DNA of 11,728 bases from Methanosarcinales archaeon (GCA_025464645.1 JAODGF010000091.1:3741-15468), one strand, 5' to 3'; counted from the first letter of the stretch, positions 5,248 to 11,728 are shown. Notes: generated by a model from the sequence alone, not told the origin. Numbers and translations: made by a program.

Positions 5248-7869
5248 ATGACAAACGAAAAGGAAGAAGGAAAAGATACGATTTATCTCGTTCCTCACAC
5301 GCATTACGATGCTATCTGGGTCTTCACGAAGGAGGACTACTTTTACATCAACATGGTGTCCATTCTGAAGGAGGTGGCAGAGCTTGTTGAAAATACTGAT
5401 TACAAGTTCCTGATTGAGCAAACCTTTCTGTTAGAGGAGATGGAGAAGAGGTATCCGGAAGTATTCTCAAAGATTGCAAAGGGCATAAAAGAAGGCGCGA
5501 TAGAGATTGCTGACGGGGAATACCTGATGGCAGATACGATGCTCCCTGATGGAGAAACGTTGATAAGAGAAATCCTGTTTGGTAAGAGATACGTGAAGGA
5601 GAAGTTCGGGGTTGATGTTCCGGTAATGTGGCAGGCAGACAGCTTTGGTTTGAATGCCCAGCTACCGCAGATATACAAAAAATCTGGATACAGATATGTT
5701 GCATTCAGAAGGGGAGCAACGAAGAGAAAGCCTTCGGAATTCCTCTGGGAAGGTTTGGATGGCACGAAGATTTTAGCTCACTGGATGCCTTTAGGGTACC
5801 GCGCGGGATTGGACTTGACAAAGCTGGATGAGAGCTATGAGAAACTCAAAGCTTTGGCGGCAACCTCTCATATCTTGATGCCTTCCGGTAGTGGAGTTAC
5901 GATGCCACAGCCGGAAACACTGGAGGTTGTGAGGGAATGGAATGAGAAGAAAGGAGAAGTAGCGGAGATGAAGATAGCAACGCCAATCGAATTCTTTGAA
6001 GCACTGAAGAGGGAAATAGAAGAGAAGAAACTTAAGATGGACGTGCGAAAAGGAGAGATGTATTCAGGAAAGTATTCTGAAGTATTCCCGAATTGCTGCT
6101 CGAGCAGGATGTGGCTAAAACAGGAGCTTTGCGAGTACGAGGGTTGGTTGATATGTTGCGAGCGATGGGGCACAATAAACTACTTCCTGAATAACCACTC
6201 TTACCCATCAGAGGAGACGAGGAATTCATGGCGTAAAATTTTGTACCTGGCATTTCATGATGTGGCTCCCGGAACCGGGATGGATGCCGGTTACGAGGAG
6301 GTAAGACATTTCCGCGGCTTTTTCAATACTGAAATGGCTGCTCGCTGTCTTCGCGTACATAATCAAATAATAGAGGCGGAATCGAAGGAACGGCAAAATA
6401 TACCTCGGCTGAGGCACGGTTACGGGGATATAATAGTATTTAACTCGCTGTCGTGGGAAGTGAGGAACTGGATAGAGATGGATTTGCACTTTGACAGAGG
6501 TAAAGTAGTAACGATAAAAGGATTAAAGAGTGGGGAAGAGGAGATAGACGTGGAAATTATAAAGTTTGCGAGATATGAGGATGATACATTGAGATATGCT
6601 CGTATAGGATTTGTTCCCACGGTCCCGGCAGTAGGATATAAGGTGTATAAAATTCTTGAGCGAGAGCCAAAACAGTATCGTTATGACCCGAATTTTATCA
6701 TGATAAGGGGGAACACGATAGAAAACAGATTCTTTTGGGTTGATGTGGACCCAGGTACGGGCTTGGTTGATGTGATTTGCGGCGAGCGCGAGAGGCTTTG
6801 CACGGCAAATGAGCTTGTGCTGGAGGAAGAAACTGGCGACCTTTACTACCACCGACAAACCATGGGTATCCCACTGAAAACAGAAAGGGGAGAAGGAGTG
6901 AAGTACGGTTCATTCCGGGTAGAGAATTTCTATATAAATAAAAGTCCTTTGAGGCGTGTTATCAATGTCGAGACAAATTATTTCTCCCTTAGATGGCCGT
7001 ACCGATTAACAGAGAAACTGGAACCACTTATATGGCGGCATAAATTTTTAGAGTGCACGAAGAAGATAATCGTTTATAAGGACATTCCGAGAATAGATTT
7101 TATCACGACTGTGGTGGACAAGCATCCGAGGGCACGGCTCAGGGTCAGGTTCTCCACAGAGATGAAATCTTTGGCTTATACCTGTGGCAGTCAATTTGGC
7201 GCTGTTTCACGACCGACAAACCAGTGGTACTATAAGCCAAAAGAGAAGTGGGTAGAAGAGCCATGTGGAGTATTCCCCTCGCTGAAATGGATTGATTATT
7301 CCGATGGAAAGAAGGGCTTGACCGTAATGCACAGGGGGATACCAGAGAATGAAGTAAGAGATGGGGACATCTATCTAACACTGCTAAGGAGTGTTTTAAT
7401 GCTGTCTTCGGATGGCAGGACAGGTCCTGCAATTCCGGTTCCGGATGCGCAGGAGTTGAGAAGATACGAATTCAGATATTCTATTCATCCGCACCGCGGA
7501 GATTGGCGTGAAGCTGCGTCCTACAAACGCGCTTTAGAATTCAACTGTCGTTTGGATGCAGTACAGTTGCGGGGGGATAAAAAACTTCCTTTGAAACGGT
7601 CTTTTTTAAATATAGAGCCAGGGAACGTTATTTTATCTGCGTTGAAAAAAGCGGAGGAGGGTGACGAAATGATCTTGCGATTTTACGAGACGAATGGAGA
7701 AGAGACGGATGCTGAAATCACATTGTTCAGGGAACCAAAAGCGGTCAAGGTGGTGAATATGCTGGAGGAAGAGGATGAGGAAGTGAAAAAAGAGTTGAAA
7801 ATAGAGGGTGAAAGAATAGAATTGACGATGAATCCTTTTGAGATAGTTACTTTGAAGGTGGAATTTTAA
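5248..7869 (+). CDS. Glycoside hydrolase family 38 (alpha-mannosidase-like) protein
   Basis: An 873-residue cytosolic-looking protein (no signal peptide) with the GH38 layout: a catalytic N-terminal domain, a helical middle domain and a large beta-rich C-terminal part. It has 'PHTHYDAIW' (16-24; zinc ligands H19 and D21 by family analogy), 'MWQADSFGLNAQLPQI' (127-142) with the expected nucleophile and zinc ligand D131, and 'FHDVAPGTGMD' (336-346) with zinc ligand H337. Known members remove alpha-linked mannose from glycans or mannosylglycerate by a retaining mechanism; the substrate here cannot be told. The ATG at 5248 is preferred over an in-frame TTG at 5239, although the Shine-Dalgarno is weak and the message may have almost no leader. 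trpA starts 8 bases after its stop. A role in turning over surface glycans or a storage sugar is only a guess. Confidence 0.92.
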   Translation: MTNEKEEGKDTIYLVPHTHYDAIWVFTKEDYFYINMVSILKEVAELVENTDYKFLIEQTFLLEEMEKRYPEVFSKIAKGIKEGAIEIADGEYLMADTMLPDGETLIREILFGKRYVKEKFGVDVPVMWQADSFGLNAQLPQIYKKSGYRYVAFRRGATKRKPSEFLWEGLDGTKILAHWMPLGYRAGLDLTKLDESYEKLKALAATSHILMPSGSGVTMPQPETLEVVREWNEKKGEVAEMKIATPIEFFEALKREIEEKKLKMDVRKGEMYSGKYSEVFPNCCSSRMWLKQELCEYEGWLICCERWGTINYFLNNHSYPSEETRNSWRKILYLAFHDVAPGTGMDAGYEEVRHFRGFFNTEMAARCLRVHNQIIEAESKERQNIPRLRHGYGDIIVFNSLSWEVRNWIEMDLHFDRGKVVTIKGLKSGEEEIDVEIIKFARYEDDTLRYARIGFVPTVPAVGYKVYKILEREPKQYRYDPNFIMIRGNTIENRFFWVDVDPGTGLVDVICGERERLCTANELVLEEETGDLYYHRQTMGIPLKTERGEGVKYGSFRVENFYINKSPLRRVINVETNYFSLRWPYRLTEKLEPLIWRHKFLECTKKIIVYKDIPRIDFITTVVDKHPRARLRVRFSTEMKSLAYTCGSQFGAVSRPTNQWYYKPKEKWVEEPCGVFPSLKWIDYSDGKKGLTVMHRGIPENEVRDGDIYLTLLRSVLMLSSDGRTGPAIPVPDAQELRRYEFRYSIHPHRGDWREAASYKRALEFNCRLDAVQLRGDKKLPLKRSFLNIEPGNVILSALKKAEEGDEMILRFYETNGEETDAEITLFREPKAVKVVNMLEEEDEEVKKELKIEGERIELTMNPFEIVTLKVEF

Positions 7870-7877
7870 AATTTTGA

Positions 7878-8687
7878 ATGCGTCGCTTAGAAGAGAAGTT
7901 CAAGGAACTGAGGAAAAAGAGAGAGAAAGCATTGATAGGTTTCGTGACGGCAGGCTATCCCACTGCTGAGGATACAAAAGAGATAGCAGACGCCTTAATT
8001 AAAGGAGGAGTGGACATTTTGGAGCTTGGTTTACCCTTCTCTGACCCCATCGCAGATGGCGTTACGATACAACGGGCGAGTGAAAGCAGTTTGAGAGCAG
8101 GAATGAATCCTGATTTATATTTTGAAGTCGCTGCGGGAATAAAAGGAGTGGAAAAGGTCTGTCTTACTTATTATAATCTGGTCTTACAAAGAGGTCTGGA
8201 GGAATTCGTAAGAGATTGCGAATCAACGGGCATAAAAGGGTTAATAGTGCCGGATTTGCCAGTAGAGGAGTCAAAACCACTGCTAAAAATATGCGAGAGG
8301 CATGAAACCGATTTGATCTTTCTCGTTGCACCTACAACTACGGAGAAAAGAATGGCGAAGATTCTGGACGCTGCATCAGGATTTATCTACGTTGTATCGC
8401 TGCTCGGCGTAACAGGAGCGAGGGAGAAGCTCTCTGATTCGATAAGCCCGCATATCAGAAGGATAAAGGAAATGGAATTATCAAGAGATAGACAGGTGCC
8501 ATTGGCAGTGGGATTCGGCATTTCAAAACCGGAGCACGTAAGAGCGGTTTGCGAAGTCGCAGACGGTGCCATCGTGGGTAGTGCATTCATAAGAATAATA
8601 GAGGAGGGGTCTGAAGAGGGCAAGGGCATGCTACGAAAGATAAAAGAATTTGCTCGGAGTTTAAAAGCGGAAACCAAAGTCGTCTGA
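7878..8687 (+). CDS. trpA: TrpA, tryptophan synthase alpha subunit
   Basis: A 269-residue TIM-barrel protein of normal TrpA length. It cleaves indole-3-glycerol phosphate to indole and glyceraldehyde 3-phosphate and normally passes the indole to TrpB through a tunnel. Catalytic E49 and D60 are both present, in 'LELGLPFSDPIADG', at the same positions as in the Salmonella enzyme. Other family elements are 'GFVTAGYPT' (21-29), 'GLIVPDLP', 'VAPTTTEKR', 'YVVSLLGVTGAR' (the flexible loop) and the phosphate-binding 'VGFGISKPEHV' and 'AIVGSAFI'. The 'TYYN' that is usually followed by Pro is followed by Leu-Val. It starts 8 bases after the GH38 stop with no good ribosome binding site, so it is probably translated by re-initiation. 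No trpB or other trp gene lies in the window, which is unusual. Confidence 0.97.
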   Translation: MRRLEEKFKELRKKREKALIGFVTAGYPTAEDTKEIADALIKGGVDILELGLPFSDPIADGVTIQRASESSLRAGMNPDLYFEVAAGIKGVEKVCLTYYNLVLQRGLEEFVRDCESTGIKGLIVPDLPVEESKPLLKICERHETDLIFLVAPTTTEKRMAKILDAASGFIYVVSLLGVTGAREKLSDSISPHIRRIKEMELSRDRQVPLAVGFGISKPEHVRAVCEVADGAIVGSAFIRIIEEGSEEGKGMLRKIKEFARSLKAETKVV

Positions 8688-8702
8688 CGGCGATAGTGCG
8701 AA

Positions 8703-9233
8703 ATGCCAAGCATTGGACTTCATCTCGCCCTGACACTTTTCTTTCTCGCTTCATGCTTAAAGGGCGAAGATTTCAAGCCTGCTCTGGGATTGCTTCCTTT
8801 TGGTCTATTATGTGACCTCGACTCTTTTATAGGCGTGCATAGGGCGACACTCCATAACCTGTTTATAATATTCGTTCCGCTACTTGCGATGGTTATCTGC
8901 AATCGCTTAAACCTTAACATAAGAGCTAAATACTTCATTCTCGCATCTTTACTCTTAGCGTTCCACATATTTCTCGATGCTTTTTATAACGGTGTGTTTC
9001 TATTCTATCCGCTTTCTGAGAAGAGCTATGACCTCGTATTCTGGTTTGGTCTGAAGGAGACAGGATTGAGTGTCCTATTCACGTGGATAGTTCCAGGGAA
9101 AGTGGATGAGATAGTGTATGTAACCAATCCCTCACCAGGTGTACCTGAAATCCCCATCATCGGTGGTGGAGCAGAGCTTGTGGTTTTGATATTCGCCGTG
9201 CTCACGTTCGTTTTGAGATTCAAATTTTCTTAA
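8703..9233 (+). CDS. Membrane-bound YdjM/DUF457-type putative metal-dependent hydrolase
   Basis: A 176-residue integral membrane protein with about five or six hydrophobic helices (roughly 5-20, 28-38, 52-68, 76-95, 113-130 and 156-171). It has the polar pattern of the DUF457 / LexA-binding inner-membrane hydrolase family: an early His (H7), 'DLDSFIGVHRATLHN' (38-52) with D38, D40, H46, R47 and H51, then 'FHIFLD' (87-92) with H88 and D92, and 'FYP' at 101-103. The conserved acidic and His residues are thought to bind metal near the membrane; the reaction is unknown for the family, although the fold is related to membrane phosphatase-like proteins by some classifications. The gene starts 15 bases after trpA and may be the last gene of a GH38-trpA set. 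The assignment is by motif memory only. Confidence 0.82.
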   Translation: MPSIGLHLALTLFFLASCLKGEDFKPALGLLPFGLLCDLDSFIGVHRATLHNLFIIFVPLLAMVICNRLNLNIRAKYFILASLLLAFHIFLDAFYNGVFLFYPLSEKSYDLVFWFGLKETGLSVLFTWIVPGKVDEIVYVTNPSPGVPEIPIIGGGAELVVLIFAVLTFVLRFKFS

Positions 9234-9271
9234 AAAGAAAACAAAAGAAGATTAGAAGACAAAGGATGAGC

Positions 9272-9303
9272 CTTTATATCTTTAAAAAATGAAAAATATA
9301 TAA
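9272..9303 (+). promoter_or_regulatory. AT-rich promoter region of the tRNA-Gln gene
   Basis: Two TATA-like runs, CTTTATATCTTTAAAA (9272-9287) and AAAAATATATAAG (9291-9303), precede the tRNA, which begins at 9312. The first lies at the more usual distance for a start just before the tRNA. Which one is used cannot be decided from the sequence. Confidence 0.5.
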
Positions 9304-9311
9304 GAGAGAAT

Positions 9312-9384
9312 AGCCCGGTAGTGTAGAGGTCAATCATCCGAGGCTCTGGACCTCGTGACGTCGGTTCGAATCCGTCCCGGGCTA
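9312..9384 (+). tRNA. tRNA-Gln, anticodon CTG
   Basis: The cloverleaf folds well. The acceptor stem is AGCCCGG (9312-9318) with CCGGGCT (9377-9383), then discriminator A at 9384. The anticodon stem CGAGG/CCTCG (9339-9343 and 9351-9355) carries the loop CTCTGGA with anticodon CTG at 9346-9348, which reads CAG. The T-arm has the loop TTCGAAT (9365-9371). One position in the T-stem is a U-U mismatch (9361 with 9375). No intron and no encoded CCA are seen. The A1-U72 first pair is the feature the archaeal amidotransferase GatDE uses to tell tRNA-Gln from tRNA-Glu, so glutaminylation is probably by the indirect Glu-to-Gln route. Confidence 0.95.
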
Positions 9385-9413
9385 TCTATTAATTCACTTG
9401 GTACCGTGTAAAA

Positions 9414-10370
9414 ATGCCGATAAGAACAAGCAAAACAGAAATAAAAGAAAGATTAATAGACGATTACGGCAGGGAAATAAGGAGTTTGAGATTTTCTATC
9501 ACGAATCGGTGTAACTTGAACTGTATCTACTGTCATCGTGAGGGAGAAGGAAGAAGAGAGCTGGTGGAAGAGATAAGCGCTGAGCTCGTAATAGAAATAG
9601 CAAGAGTTGCATCGGGTTATTTTAACATAAGAAAGATAAAATTTTCAGGTGGCGAGCCTTTGATGCGAGATGACCTTGTGGACATCGTTCAAGGCATGAG
9701 AGATTTTGAAGACGACATATCGGCAACCACAAATGGCGTATTCTTAAAGAAATATGCGGCTGAACTTGCGGATGCAGGCATGGATAGAGTGAACGTCAGT
9801 CTGGATTCGCTAAAAGAGGAAAGATACGATTTCATCACCTCTTCGAGCAACAATCTGCCAAAGGTGATTGAAGGGATATACAGTGCGATTGATGCAGGTC
9901 TTACGCCGGTCAAGCTGAATATGGTTCTCTTGAAAGGAATAAACGATGATGAGATAGTTGGGATGATGGATTTTGTGCGTGAGTGCAATAAAAGAGGAGG
10001 AGGGGGAGTGGTAATCCTGCAACTGATTGAATTGATTCCTTATTTTAATCCTTCCGTGCAAAATTATGAAGCAGATTTTTACGGAGTTGAAGCGGAACTC
10101 AAATCGAAGGCATCTGCTATAAAAACGAGACGGATGCAGCACAGGCGAAAATATTTTGTGGATGGCGTGGAAGTAGAGGTTGTTCACCCGATAGATAACA
10201 CGGAGTTCTGTGCGAACTGCTCTCGGTTAAGAATAACGTCTGATGGAAAGATAAAGCCCTGTTTGCTGCGAAATGATAATCTCGTTCCCATAGAGAGCGT
10301 GGACGAGAGGCACATAATAAACAAATTGAAGTTAGCAATGAGGTATAGAGAGCCGTTCTATGGAAGATGA
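9414..10370 (+). CDS. moaA: MoaA, GTP 3',8-cyclase (radical SAM, molybdopterin synthesis)
   Basis: A 318-residue cytosolic enzyme with two iron-sulfur cluster sites. The N-terminal radical-SAM site is C33-x3-C37-x2-C40 in 'NRCNLNCIYC', followed by 'FSGGEPLMR' (77-85), which binds the SAM methionyl group. The C-terminal cluster, which holds GTP in MoaA, is C266-x2-C269-x13-C283, exactly the MoaA pattern. It converts GTP to 3',8-cyclo-GTP, the first step towards molybdenum or tungsten pterin cofactor. The C-terminal Gly-Gly important in bacterial and human enzymes is absent (the protein ends in Tyr-Gly-Arg). The start 'MPIRTSKTEI' lies only 29 bases after the tRNA-Gln, with no Shine-Dalgarno; the message is probably leaderless or shared with the tRNA. 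It ends 4 bases from the convergent cbiD. Confidence 0.92.
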   Translation: MPIRTSKTEIKERLIDDYGREIRSLRFSITNRCNLNCIYCHREGEGRRELVEEISAELVIEIARVASGYFNIRKIKFSGGEPLMRDDLVDIVQGMRDFEDDISATTNGVFLKKYAAELADAGMDRVNVSLDSLKEERYDFITSSSNNLPKVIEGIYSAIDAGLTPVKLNMVLLKGINDDEIVGMMDFVRECNKRGGGGVVILQLIELIPYFNPSVQNYEADFYGVEAELKSKASAIKTRRMQHRRKYFVDGVEVEVVHPIDNTEFCANCSRLRITSDGKIKPCLLRNDNLVPIESVDERHIINKLKLAMRYREPFYGR

Positions 10371-10374
10371 GAGT

Positions 10375-11439
10375 TCAAAATAGAAGTTCATGAAGAAAAC
10401 ACCCCAGCATATCTCCGCTGCTATCGAATACATAAACATCGGCATCGGTTTTTCGTGATAACTCTTTTGCGAGATTGCCGAAAAAAGTCTTCAACTTCTC
10501 ATAGTTTGTCTTCTTCAATCGTTCCACGAGTTCGCCAACGCTACTGAACTCAAAATCGAAATGTTCATGAGCATTGATTCCTAACATATCGCAAATCTTC
10601 GCAGGCATCGTGAATATCACTTTCTTCTCTGCTTTTGACCGCTCTATCGCGTAAAGAACGAAATTACCAGCAATAATAATCTTATTCTCCGGGAAATTTT
10701 GCTTTTCGATGGCGAACCTCTTGCTTGCCGCACCGGTACTTACCCCGAGAACGTCTTTTATATCTTTTACGAGGAAGTCAATAACGTGCTTATAGCCGCC
10801 ATCGGTGTATGGTTCAACGAATCCGGTAGCGCCGAAAATAGGTATACCTCCTTCTATTCCCACCGATGGAAGAACAGTGTTTTTTGCTATTTCCTCCCCT
10901 CTTGGCACGAAAATCTCTATTTCTACACCTGGTAACACTTCCTTCACGTTCGCTTCTATGTTCTTTAAAATATGCGGGTATATGTCCGGCATACCAACTT
11001 TTCCAAGACCCACCTTTTTTATTATTCCTATCCCTTTGCCTGCTCTTATAGAGAATACGGGAAACCGTCTTGCCTTTGCACAGATAAGCATTCCATTGAA
11101 TGTATCACCTTTGTAATCGCCGGAATCTACACGAACACATGCAACGCAATTCGCTTTATCCGCACTTTCTACTTTCATTTCTGCTTTTACACCAATGGGC
11201 GTTGTAACTTCTATTTGTTTTACTTCTTTCCCCACAAGCAGAAGTGCAGCAGCTTTTGAAGCCGCCGCGGCACATGTTCCCGTTGTATATCCTCGTTTGA
11301 GGATTTTTCCATCTTCGAGCAGGACCACTCTCCCTCTTTTTATCAGCTCTATCAGTGCATTATAACTGATACTGTTGGTCTTCACCGCGGTTTTTATGAG
11401 TTCTTCATGGTATTCCTTTCCAGATACAGGGTCTATCAT
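10375..11439 (-). CDS. cbiD: CbiD, cobalt-precorrin-5B C1-methyltransferase
   Basis: A 354-residue cytosolic enzyme of the anaerobic cobalamin pathway, which methylates C-1 during corrin ring contraction. The hallmark 'RGYTTGTCAAAASKAAALLL' lies at 49-68; later blocks are 'DSGDYKGDTFNG' (105-116), 'FVPRGEEIAKNTVLPSVGIE' (177-196), 'GGIPIFGATGFVEPYTD' (197-213) and 'KIIIAGNFV' (253-261). The N-terminal 'MIDPVSGKEY' extension of about 48 residues before the hallmark is typical of methanogen CbiD proteins. GGAGA lies 2 bases before the ATG. A TATA-like box lies about 45-55 bases upstream, so this seems to be a single-gene transcript on this side. No other cbi gene is in the window. It is convergent with moaA, with 4 bases between the stop codons, so the two transcripts must overlap at their 3' ends. 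Confidence 0.96.
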   Translation of the reverse strand: MIDPVSGKEYHEELIKTAVKTNSISYNALIELIKRGRVVLLEDGKILKRGYTTGTCAAAASKAAALLLVGKEVKQIEVTTPIGVKAEMKVESADKANCVACVRVDSGDYKGDTFNGMLICAKARRFPVFSIRAGKGIGIIKKVGLGKVGMPDIYPHILKNIEANVKEVLPGVEIEIFVPRGEEIAKNTVLPSVGIEGGIPIFGATGFVEPYTDGGYKHVIDFLVKDIKDVLGVSTGAASKRFAIEKQNFPENKIIIAGNFVLYAIERSKAEKKVIFTMPAKICDMLGINAHEHFDFEFSSVGELVERLKKTNYEKLKTFFGNLAKELSRKTDADVYVFDSSGDMLGCFLHELLF

Positions 11440-11476
11440 TTCTCCTTTTCCATTAAAAATTCTTTATCTATACTTT

Positions 11477-11523
11477 TGCACTTTTTATATTTAGGAATAG
11501 CCCTCCTTCTTTTTAAAAGTGCA
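11477..11523. repeat. Inverted repeat flanking the cbiD TATA box
   Basis: TGCACTTTT (11477-11485) and AAAAGTGCA (11515-11523) are perfect 9-bp inverted copies, 29 bases apart. The left copy overlaps the edge of the cbiD TATA box. This could be an operator for a dimeric regulator, or chance in an AT-rich spacer. Confidence 0.45.
11481..11495 (-). promoter_or_regulatory. TATA-like promoter of cbiD
   Basis: On the minus strand CCTAAATATAAAAAG lies about 42-56 bases before the cbiD ATG, which would put the transcript start near 11462 and leave a leader of about 23 bases with the GGAGA site in it. The box is flanked by a 9-bp inverted repeat (11477-11485 and 11515-11523). Confidence 0.55.
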
Positions 11524-11540
11524 CAGGAAACAAGCATTAT

Positions 11541-11578
11541 AAGAAAAACCCCTCGCGGTTCGTATCCAACCTGAAGGG
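11541..11578 (-). terminator. Hairpin plus T-run, likely terminator of a minus-strand transcript entering from the right
   Basis: Read on the minus strand, CCCT (11578-11575) pairs with AGGG (11553-11550), and inside it GGTT (11571-11568) pairs with AACC (11560-11557) around a 7-base loop, with a 3x3 internal loop between the two stems. It is followed at once by G-TTTTT-C-TT (11549-11541). This has the form of an intrinsic terminator. It would end a transcript before the cbiD promoter. Confidence 0.5.
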
Positions 11579-11728
11579 ATTACGTCAAGCAAACTTCTGG
11601 GACGTGACGGTCTCAAGTTGCTGGGACGTCGACCACCGCGTTCCGGAATATAGCTGTCTAACCGGTATCGCAAGTTAGGACCACTGAAATATCTGTTAAA
11701 GTCCTTTTGATAATTCTGAATTGCCACT
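11550..11728 (-). ncRNA. Unidentified structured stretch, possible non-coding RNA (partial at the right edge)
   Basis: About 180 bases with no credible gene. It contains consecutive stem-loops: ACGTC/GACGT with an inner AAG/CTT (11582-11605); GAC-GTCTC paired with GGGAC-GTC with one bulged G (11606-11630); and GTC-TAAC paired with GTTA-G-GAC around an 11-base loop (11656-11681). CGCGGT (11554-11559) can also pair with ACCGCG (11635-11640), enclosing the first two as a three-way junction, but this competes with the terminator hairpin. GC in 11551-11680 is 54% by hand count, above the surroundings. The terminator form at 11541-11578 suggests the minus strand. I do not recognise RNase P RNA, SRP RNA, 5S rRNA or a known riboswitch in it. 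Confidence 0.35.

Noticed and set aside
5156..5254. 33-residue N-terminal extension of the MCP
   Set aside because: The extension overlaps the divergent promoter region and lacks a ribosome binding site, while the ATG at 5155 has a near-perfect one.
11553..11570. tRNA T-arm-like GGTTCGTATCC
   Set aside because: The stem has only two to four pairs and no acceptor or anticodon arm lies at the right distance.
11491..11727. 78-codon minus-strand frame at the right edge (GTG start)
   Set aside because: It runs straight through the hairpin-rich block and the terminator-like T-run, has a low-complexity Arg/Pro/Ser translation, and matches no family I know. It is more likely a chance frame over a structured RNA.
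11440..11728. Cobalamin riboswitch upstream of cbiD
   Set aside because: I looked for a B12-box-like sequence on the minus strand and found none; the terminator and the TATA-like box also separate the structured block from the cbiD transcript.
11520..11728. RNase P RNA, SRP RNA or 5S rRNA at the right edge
   Set aside because: The conserved cores I know for these RNAs (for example GAGGAAAGTCC and ACAGAA for RNase P, GGAAGGGAGCA-like for SRP) are not present on either strand. 'GCGTTCCGG' at 11638-11646 recalls 5S rRNA but the rest does not fit.

Overview
The window looks like a piece of an archaeal chromosome, most likely from a methanogen-related euryarchaeon (Halobacteriota / Methanomicrobia, possibly ANME-1-like; the lineage is a guess). 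The signs are: AT-rich TATA-like boxes upstream of genes; ribosome binding sites of the GGTGAT and GGAGG kind; a tRNA-Gln that starts with an A1-U72 pair, the form used by the archaeal GatDE amidation route, and has no encoded CCA; a CbiD with the 'MIDPV' N-terminal extension seen in methanogens; and a MoaA without the C-terminal Gly-Gly. Nothing in the window looks like a plasmid, phage or insertion sequence.

Left part (1-5155), all on the minus strand: a compact chemosensory cluster read from right to left as a membrane MCP with two 92-residue HAMP-type repeats, CheW, CheY, a CheC/CheX-type CheY phosphatase, CheB and, last, a stand-alone H-NOX (heme nitric oxide/oxygen-binding) protein. The H-NOX keeps the proximal heme histidine and the Tyr-x-Ser-x-Arg heme-propionate motif but lacks the distal tyrosine needed to hold O2, so it should sense NO (or CO). 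CheA, CheR and CheD are not in the window. A further minus-strand gene may begin at 35 and run off the left edge.

Middle part (5248-9233), plus strand, diverging from the MCP across a 92-base AT-rich region: a family GH38 alpha-mannosidase-like enzyme, trpA without trpB, and a small membrane protein of the YdjM/DUF457 metal-dependent hydrolase family. The three are closely spaced and may be co-transcribed, although their functions are not obviously linked.

Right part (9312-11728): tRNA-Gln(CUG), then moaA (molybdopterin/tungstopterin cofactor synthesis) only 29 bases later, then cbiD (anaerobic cobalamin synthesis) on the minus strand, whose end lies 4 bases from the end of moaA. Upstream of cbiD are a TATA-like box flanked by a 9-bp inverted repeat and, from about 11541 to the right edge, a gene-free, hairpin-rich stretch that ends on the minus strand in a hairpin followed by a T-run. 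This is best read as the 3' end of an unidentified structured RNA or transcript entering from the right.

The most interesting point is the coupling of a predicted NO-sensing H-NOX to a complete-looking MCP-CheW-CheY-CheC-CheB output set in an archaeon, where the MCP itself has almost no extracellular domain.
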